DNA from: Eubacterium sp. OM08-24
GTDB lineage: Bacteria; Bacillota; Clostridia; Oscillospirales; Acutalibacteraceae
DNA: 64,000 nt
Assembly: GCF_003438075.1 (NCBI RefSeq)
Contig: NZ_QSTA01000009.1
Location: 12,672-76,671 of the forward strand
Direction: 5' to 3'
The notes below the pieces were generated by a model. The model saw only the letters and a list, made by a program, of their open reading frames with translations. It was not told the origin of the DNA and did not search any database. Every line of letters starts with the position of its first letter. The first letter of the stretch is position 1. The position numbers were made by a program, and so were the translations under genes. Positions 59,461 to 64,000 of the stretch are shown one piece after another.

Positions 59461-60318
59461 TTAAGACTTATTTGCAATAAAATCTTTCAGCTTGTCAAGG
59501 TGTATGCGCAGATCTGACTCACCCTGCTTATAAATTTTTTCGATAATTTCGGGATTGCTCTCGGTACGGCTTATTCCAAGGCTTTGCTTTGGCGCAATTA
59601 CATACACAAGTCCCTGCTCCTCAAGGCTTTTTATTCTGTCAAGCTGAGTGTTATACATTTGCGGTCTGTTTAGCAATGCTTTTGCAAATTCAGGCTTTTT
59701 TCTGTAACGCTTTGCGGAAATTTCAAGGGTTTTGTCTGCCTGCTTGCGGTAATCTCTCGCTTGCGTGAGAATTACAATACACTTGTCGCATCCGTCATCA
59801 AAGGCGTGCTGAAACGGAATACTGTCGGTAATTCCGCCGTCAAGATATTCGTTGCCGTTAATGATAATCGGCTGAAAAAGGAGAGGCAGGGCGCAGGTTG
59901 CTCTCAAAATTTCAAATCTTCTGTCATAGCGTGATACAGGCACATATTCGGTTCTGCCTGTATTTATATTTGTAAGCGTTGCGATTACATCTCCCTTAAA
60001 ACTTGCAAATGTATCGTAATCAAACGGCACGAGCTTGTTTGGAATTTCGTCCATTATAAAATCAAGGTTAAAGTAACAGCGCCTTTTAGGGTTTAGCAAA
60101 TATTTAGTGCCCATATATCTTTTGTCGTTTAAATATTTTGTTCCTATTATATAGTTTCTGCCGATTTGTTTTGAAACATAGGATACAGCATTGGAAATGC
60201 CTGCCGAAGTACCGATTACATAGTCGGCATATATGTTTTCTCTCAGCATTTCGTCCATTACGCCGCAGGAGTAGAATGTGCGTGACGCACCACCCTCAAC
60301 TACAAGACCGATTTTCAT
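59461..60318 (-). CDS. patatin-like phospholipase family protein
   Basis: 285 residues, YlbK/RssA-like bacterial patatin. Oxyanion glycines in VVEGGASRTFYSCGV, nucleophile Ser in IGTSAGISNAVSYV near 44, catalytic Asp in LDGGITDSIP near 165. The usual DGGxxxN/D is intact, so it should be an active lipid acyl hydrolase; substrate unknown. No signal peptide. Single gene. Confidence 0.92.
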   Translation of the reverse strand: MKIGLVVEGGASRTFYSCGVMDEMLRENIYADYVIGTSAGISNAVSYVSKQIGRNYIIGTKYLNDKRYMGTKYLLNPKRRCYFNLDFIMDEIPNKLVPFDYDTFASFKGDVIATLTNINTGRTEYVPVSRYDRRFEILRATCALPLLFQPIIINGNEYLDGGITDSIPFQHAFDDGCDKCIVILTQARDYRKQADKTLEISAKRYRKKPEFAKALLNRPQMYNTQLDRIKSLEEQGLVYVIAPKQSLGISRTESNPEIIEKIYKQGESDLRIHLDKLKDFIANKS

Positions 60319-60377
60319 ATTATCACTTCCTATAAAGATATTTTACTACAAAATAGGTAAATTTCAATACACATATA

Positions 60378-60615
60378 TTGACAAAATAAAATTAATGTTT
60401 TTATAAATCCGTAAATACTTGTTCAACAAAACAAACAAATAATTAAACTGAAAAGACAGCTTGCAAACGCCAAAAGAAAACGGCTTCTTAAAAAAGCTTG
60501 ACCACAACAGGTATATGATAACGGCTCATGGTCTGCATACAGTGCATAATCGCATTATAGTTTTATAGACAAACAGAATTTAACCCCCTCTTAGCGAGGG
60601 GGTTATTTTTATACT
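60378..60615 (+). ncRNA. possible small RNA transcript
   Basis: No gene of normal size is present between the patatin-type gene and 60622. A promoter-like pair TTGACA (60378-60383), 17 bases, TTATAA (60401-60406) and a strong terminator AACCCCCTC-TTAGC-GAGGGGGTT plus ATTTTTAT (60591-60615) enclose about 200 bases. I recognise no known RNA family. The terminator could instead serve the small gene on the minus strand, though its T-run is on the plus side. Confidence 0.35.
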
Positions 60616-60621
60616 TAAATT

Positions 60622-60738
60622 TTAGCAGCCGCAGCCACAACCGTTAGAAGACTCATTACCGCCACAGCAAGCAAGGATAACTATAAGAAGAATAACCCAT
60701 GAGCAGCAGTTGTTGCCATTACCGAAAAAGTTACACAT
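60622..60738 (-). CDS. tiny Cys/Gly-rich hydrophobic protein (38 aa)
   Basis: MCNFFGNGNNCCSWVILLIV then ILACCGGNESSNGCGCGC. One transmembrane-like stretch (WVILLIVILACC) and ends rich in Cys, Gly and Asn, the composition of small clostridial spore or YjcZ-type proteins. Excellent RBS AAAGGAGGC nine bases before ATG. Too short for family certainty. The name of the role (spore-associated) is an inference. Confidence 0.7.
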   Translation of the reverse strand: MCNFFGNGNNCCSWVILLIVILACCGGNESSNGCGCGC

Positions 60739-60837
60739 AAGCGTTTGCCTCCTTTCTGTTTACACTACATAATATTGCAGAATACAGAAAGTGTGACTGT
60801 ATAAATAAAGATGTTAAAAGACTAATTGCAATAGTTG

Positions 60838-61412
60838 CGAAAGTTCTGGTTTAGGCTACTTTCCATCGGGCAACAAAGTAAAGCAAAACTAAACTTTCCG
60901 TCCCAAGGTTAAAAATTCGGTCAACATTTTCAAAGGTTGTGGGTGTGGGCAACGCCCACAAAATTTTATGTTATTGCAAATTTTAATAGCCAAACAGCTT
61001 GCTGTTTGGCGGATTGAACATAACGGCGAAATCCTAAAAATGCGACAGCAACAAGGGAAAAGCCACGCTACTAAAACTACTAATTTGCCACTTTTTAAGG
61101 GCAAATCAGCCACACACGCAAACCTCTTTGTGTTCTTTAGAATATCGTTTCTCTAAGATTGCTAAAGTGCGACTTTCTTACTTTCTGCCACTCATTAGTT
61201 TTAACTTTTATTTTATCTTAAAATCTTTAATAATCTAAAGTTTAGTTATTATATTGTGCAATTACAGCTTATTATTTTATATTTAAAATCAGTGCATTTT
61301 TATTGTTTTATGGGCTCTGCCCAAACCCGCAACCCTTTAAAAAGGGTTGACCTGAATTTTGAATTTATAAAACTAAACTTTTGGTGGTGAACCATATTTT
61401 TACATTAAACCA
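60838..61412 (+). repeat. dispersed inverted-repeat element, long form, copy 9
   Basis: Collinear with copies 1 and 4: GTCAACATTTTCAAAGGTTG, CCAAACAGCTTGCTGTTTGG (inner hairpin here changed on both arms), CATAACGGCGAAATCC, TTTGCCACTTTTTAAGGGC, GCCACACACGCAAAC, TTGTTTTATGGGCTCTGCCC and CCTTTAAAAAGGGTTGACC. Both arms of the inner hairpin are altered together relative to copy 4 (GGCTTGCC there, AGCTTGCT here), so the structure appears to be maintained. Confidence 0.87.
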
Positions 61413-61421
61413 ACAAACTAA

Positions 61422-61455
61422 AATCCGCTCAATTTATAATAAAATCGAGCGGATT
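61422..61455 (-). terminator. terminator of leuA
   Basis: Minus strand AATCCGCTC-GATTTTATTATAAATT-GAGCGGATT followed by TTAGTTTG, 38 bases after the stop. Confidence 0.7.
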
Positions 61456-61492
61456 AATTAATAAAATAATATTATACTGTAATTTACTGCTT

Positions 61493-63169
61493 TTACATTT
61501 CAGCTCTGTTAATTGCATTAAGAACGCCGAGAACAGATGCAACATTGACATTTGAATCAATGCCTATACCAAAAATGTTCTTTCTGTCAGGCTTTTTAAG
61601 CTCAATGTAAGATACAGCCTTTGAGTCTGAGCCTTGAGAAATAGCGTGCTGGCTGTAAGAGATAAACTCGTACTTGTCAAGTCCAACCAGCTTGATTGCG
61701 TTAAAGAATGCGTCAATAGGGCCGTTGCCAACACCGCTGAGCACAACCTCATCAGTGCCGTCAATAGTCATCTTGCCTTTGAAGTGAACATAATCCTTAC
61801 CGTTTTCGCTCTCCTCGTAAATTTTACGCTTAGTAAGAGCGTATTTCTGCTTTGTTTCAAGATAATTTTCGCTGAATACTTCAAAAAGTTCCTTAGGGAT
61901 AAGTTCTCTTCCGAGTTCCTCGCATTTTGCCTGAACCAGCTTAGAAAATTCAGGATGCATTTTCTTTGGAAGATCATAACCAAAGTTGTGGCTCATTACA
62001 AATGCCGCACCGCCTTTGCCGGACTGGGAGTTGATTCTGATAATCGGCTCGTACTCTCTGCCAACATCGGCAGGGTCGATAGGAAGATAAGGAATTTCCC
62101 AATATTCAGTGCCGCTGTCTTTCATATACTGCATACCCTTATTGATTGCATCCTGGTGAGAACCCGAAAAAGCAGTAAATACAAGCTCGCCAATGTATGG
62201 CTGACGAGGATTGATTTTCATATCTGTGCATCTTTCATAAATTTCTCTGAGCTTTGGAAGATTAGAGAAATCAAGCTTCGGGTCAACGCCCTGAGTAAAC
62301 ATATTAAGCCCCATTGTTACAATGTCAAGGTTACCTGTTCTTTCACCATTGCCAAAGATTGTACCCTCAACACGCTCGGCGCCTGCAAGAAGTGCAAGTT
62401 CGCCTGATGCAACACCTGTTCCTCTGTCATTGTGTGGGTGCAGGCTGATAATGCAAGCCTCTCTGTCCTTAATATGTTTAATAAAGTATTCTACCTGATC
62501 TGCATATGTGTTTGGTGTGCACATTTCAACAGTATTCGGCAAGTTAAGAATAACAGGGTTCTCTTTTGTAGAGCCGAGTGCCTCCATTACCTTGTCACAA
62601 ATATATACGGCATTTTCAACCTCAGTGCCGCTGAAACTTTCAGGAGAATACTCAAAGCGGAAGTTTGTATCACCTGTATATTCATCAGTAAGCTGCTTAA
62701 TAAGTTTTGCGCCTTCAATAGCAATTTTTGTAACGCCTTCCATATCTGTTTTAAATACAACTTTTCTCTGTAAAGTAGATGTTGAATTGTAGAAATGAAT
62801 GATTACGTTTTTAGCGCCCTTAACTGCCTCAAAGGTTTTGCGAATAAGGTGCTCTCTTGCCTGAACAAGTACCTGAATTGTAACATCATCGGGAATATGG
62901 TTGCCCTCAATCAATTCACGGCAGATTTCGTACTCTGTTTCAGATGCGCTCGGAAAGCCGATCTCAATTTCTTTAAAGCCCATATCTACGAGTGTGTGGA
63001 AAAATTCGAGCTTTTCCTCCATATTCATTGGGTCAACAAGCGCCTGATTGCCATCACGCAAGTCTACACTGCACCAAATAGGTGCTTTTGAAATTACATT
63101 GTTAGGCCACTGCCTGTTTTCCAGCTTGATCTGCTGGAAAGGGATATACTTTTCAAATCCTGGTTTCAT
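61493..63169 (-). CDS. leuA: 2-isopropylmalate synthase, long type
   Basis: First committed step of leucine synthesis (acetyl-CoA plus 2-ketoisovalerate). 558 residues, matching the type 2 (long) LeuA. N-terminal WPNNVISKAPIWCSVDLRDGNQ split over 21-42, with catalytic SVDLRDGNQAL; LHPHNDRGTGVASGELALLAGA with metal-binding HxH; GNGERTGNLD; C-terminal regulatory domain with VLSGVGNGPIDAFFNA. RBS AGGAGG before ATG 63169. Controlled by a T-box leader. Confidence 0.96.
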   Translation of the reverse strand: MKPGFEKYIPFQQIKLENRQWPNNVISKAPIWCSVDLRDGNQALVDPMNMEEKLEFFHTLVDMGFKEIEIGFPSASETEYEICRELIEGNHIPDDVTIQVLVQAREHLIRKTFEAVKGAKNVIIHFYNSTSTLQRKVVFKTDMEGVTKIAIEGAKLIKQLTDEYTGDTNFRFEYSPESFSGTEVENAVYICDKVMEALGSTKENPVILNLPNTVEMCTPNTYADQVEYFIKHIKDREACIISLHPHNDRGTGVASGELALLAGAERVEGTIFGNGERTGNLDIVTMGLNMFTQGVDPKLDFSNLPKLREIYERCTDMKINPRQPYIGELVFTAFSGSHQDAINKGMQYMKDSGTEYWEIPYLPIDPADVGREYEPIIRINSQSGKGGAAFVMSHNFGYDLPKKMHPEFSKLVQAKCEELGRELIPKELFEVFSENYLETKQKYALTKRKIYEESENGKDYVHFKGKMTIDGTDEVVLSGVGNGPIDAFFNAIKLVGLDKYEFISYSQHAISQGSDSKAVSYIELKKPDRKNIFGIGIDSNVNVASVLGVLNAINRAEM

Positions 63170-63195
63170 ATAAAGTGCCTCCTAATTAATTGCAC

Positions 63196-63465
63196 AAAAA
63201 ATCGCCCCTAAAAAGGGACGAATATAATATCCGTGGTACCACCCGGTTTCAGGTGCACATCACTGCACACCCCTTACAGACTTCCAACAAAGTCCTGACC
63301 GATAACGCAGTCTTGCGTTCTGCACTACATAATCTCGCACAGAAAACTCGGGGATGAGCTATACATATATAGGATAACACAGCTTTTCACCAATCAGCTG
63401 CTCTCTGAAGATATACCTAAATATCTTGTTCCCGTCATCGTTTTTAGAGGGATTTACTTGCTGAT
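63196..63465 (-). promoter_or_regulatory. T-box leader of leuA
   Basis: About 265 bases of structured leader. The conserved T-box GGGTGGTACCACGG is at 63244-63231. It is followed by the terminator TCGTCCC-TTTTTA-GGGGCGA and TTTTTT (63221-63196), which competes with the antiterminator. The candidate specifier is CUC (Leu) followed by A at 63358-63356, next to the 3' side of stem I (GATGA near 63440 pairing with TCATC). Uncharged tRNA-Leu would thus allow read-through into leuA. Confidence 0.9.
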
Positions 63466-63468
63466 ACT

Positions 63469-63497
63469 ATTATATAGAGAATAAAAACTTTTGTCAA
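63469..63497 (-). promoter_or_regulatory. promoter of the leuA T-box transcript
   Basis: Minus strand TTGACA (63497-63492), 17-base spacer, TATAAT (63474-63469). Confidence 0.9.
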
Positions 63498-63499
63498 GA

Positions 63500-63770
63500 T
63501 TATTTCGTTTATAATATTCACTTTTTCTGATATATATAGTATAGCTACGCTTGGCTGAGATGTTTAAACATATATAATAGAAAATGCAAGCCATATATGT
63601 AACCTAAAGAGCAGATAAGTTAAAATGAAAACAGAATGCTTATTATAATAAAATAAAGAGTAAATCTTTTGCATCGAGCGTATAAAATACGAATAATAGG
63701 GTATATTTATATGCAATAAAGGCTTTTTTGAAAAAAGTTGTGCCGAAAAAGTCAGTGATAAGCCACTTTT
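63500..63770. other. non-coding AT-rich gap
   Basis: No convincing gene, RNA or repeat seen between the divergent leuA promoter and the tandem promoters at the window end. A frame on the minus strand (63643-63996) is a Phe/Leu low-complexity translation of A-tracts and is rejected. Confidence 0.6.
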
Positions 63771-63841
63771 TTAAAAAATTCAAAAAAATTTGAAAAAAAT
63801 TGAAAAAAGGGGTTGCAATTTGTAAAAGGGCGTGATATAAT
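63771..63841 (+). promoter_or_regulatory. strong promoter P1 with phased A-tracts
   Basis: TTGCAA (63813-63818), 17-base spacer, TATAAT (63836-63841) with TGA before it. Directly upstream four A-tracts recur every ten bases (63773, 63782, 63793, 63803), as in UP elements and bent DNA of rRNA promoters. Confidence 0.85.
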
Positions 63842-63900
63842 AACAAAGTCGCTTGAGGAAAGCACAAAAACAACAGAAAAGTTTGAAAGCACTGAGTAAA

Positions 63901-63989
63901 GCTTTTAAAAATTTTTGAAAGAGATTTCAAAAAACTTTTTAAAAAAGTTTGAAAAAAGTGTTGACAAACAAAAATAAGTGTGATATAAT
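63901..63989 (+). promoter_or_regulatory. strong promoter P2 with A-tracts
   Basis: TTGACA (63961-63966), 17-base spacer ending AGTGTGA, TATAAT (63984-63989); all boxes match consensus and the spacer ends in the same GTGA as P1. Runs of A and T upstream (63905-63958). The transcribed gene is beyond the window. Tandem strong promoters of this kind usually precede an rRNA operon. Confidence 0.88.
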
Positions 63990-64000
63990 AGTTCACGCAC

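Noticed and set aside
63643..63996. 117-codon open frame on the minus strand
   Set aside because: Phe/Leu low-complexity product of the A-tract DNA that makes up the tandem promoters.

Overview
The window looks like a chromosomal segment of a low-GC, anaerobic gut Clostridia (Oscillospiraceae), most plausibly Ruminococcus bromii or a close relative. The strongest clue is a secreted GH13 alpha-amylase (54365-56989) with two starch-binding CBM26-like modules and an internal type I dockerin, the architecture of R. bromii amylosome enzymes. Supporting clues are a group-B-like [FeFe] hydrogenase, FabK as enoyl-ACP reductase, the pth-mfd-PrsA gene order, a T-box leader and sporulation-type small proteins. 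No phage, CRISPR array or intact transposase gene was found; the species is an inference.

Layout. 1-6.9 kb: 3' end of pth, mfd, a PrsA-like lipoprotein and a membrane-anchored Pro/Glu-repeat surface protein. 7.4-13.5 kb: zinc-ribbon membrane protein, hydrogenase, DUF1361 and DUF218 proteins, a lipoprotein. 13.7-16.7 kb (minus): murI, DUF1934, argS. 16.9-21.4 kb (plus): an unknown 263-aa protein, then rpmG-secE-nusG-rplK-rplA and rplJ-rplL with an L10 leader and attenuator; rpoBC does not follow. 22-27 kb (minus): PBP1A, hom, lysC. 27.3-35.6 kb (plus): the fatty-acid operon fabK-fabD-fabG-fabF-accB-fabZ-accC-accD-accA. 36.4-48.3 kb: purL, a zinc-ribbon membrane protein, ROK glucokinase, proB-proA, three small unknown genes, a YfcE-type phosphoesterase, holB-ricT, ferredoxin. 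48.9-53.9 kb (minus): an amino-acid ABC importer behind a Cys/Met-rich leader peptide and attenuator, then a PLP trans-sulfuration-type enzyme with an acetyltransferase. 54.4-60.7 kb: amylase, Crp-family regulator, a degenerate MBL-fold protein with an Rrf2 regulator, tRNA-Pro, patatin-like lipase, a tiny Cys-rich protein. 61.5-63.5 kb: leuA behind a T-box. The window ends in two strong tandem promoters with phased A-tracts, pointing to an rRNA operon or similarly strong gene just outside.

Most notable. (1) At 51948-52184 (minus) there is a complete apparent attenuation unit: consensus promoter, ribosome-binding site, a 33-codon ORF with seven Cys and six Met codons, a terminator, and an alternative pairing that would disrupt the terminator. 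It suggests the downstream importer takes up cystine/cysteine (or methionine) and is induced by cysteine starvation. (2) The importer and the PLP-enzyme promoters share a 17-bp dyad, CCTA-N9-TAGG, just after the -10 box, suggesting a second common control. (3) The MBL-fold gene promoter carries two near-identical 23-bp dyads, probably operators of the adjacent Rrf2 protein. (4) A family of intergenic elements with roughly 100-bp imperfect terminal inverted repeats occurs at least nine times, in long, short and collapsed forms, almost always between gene ends; it explains most of the long non-coding stretches.
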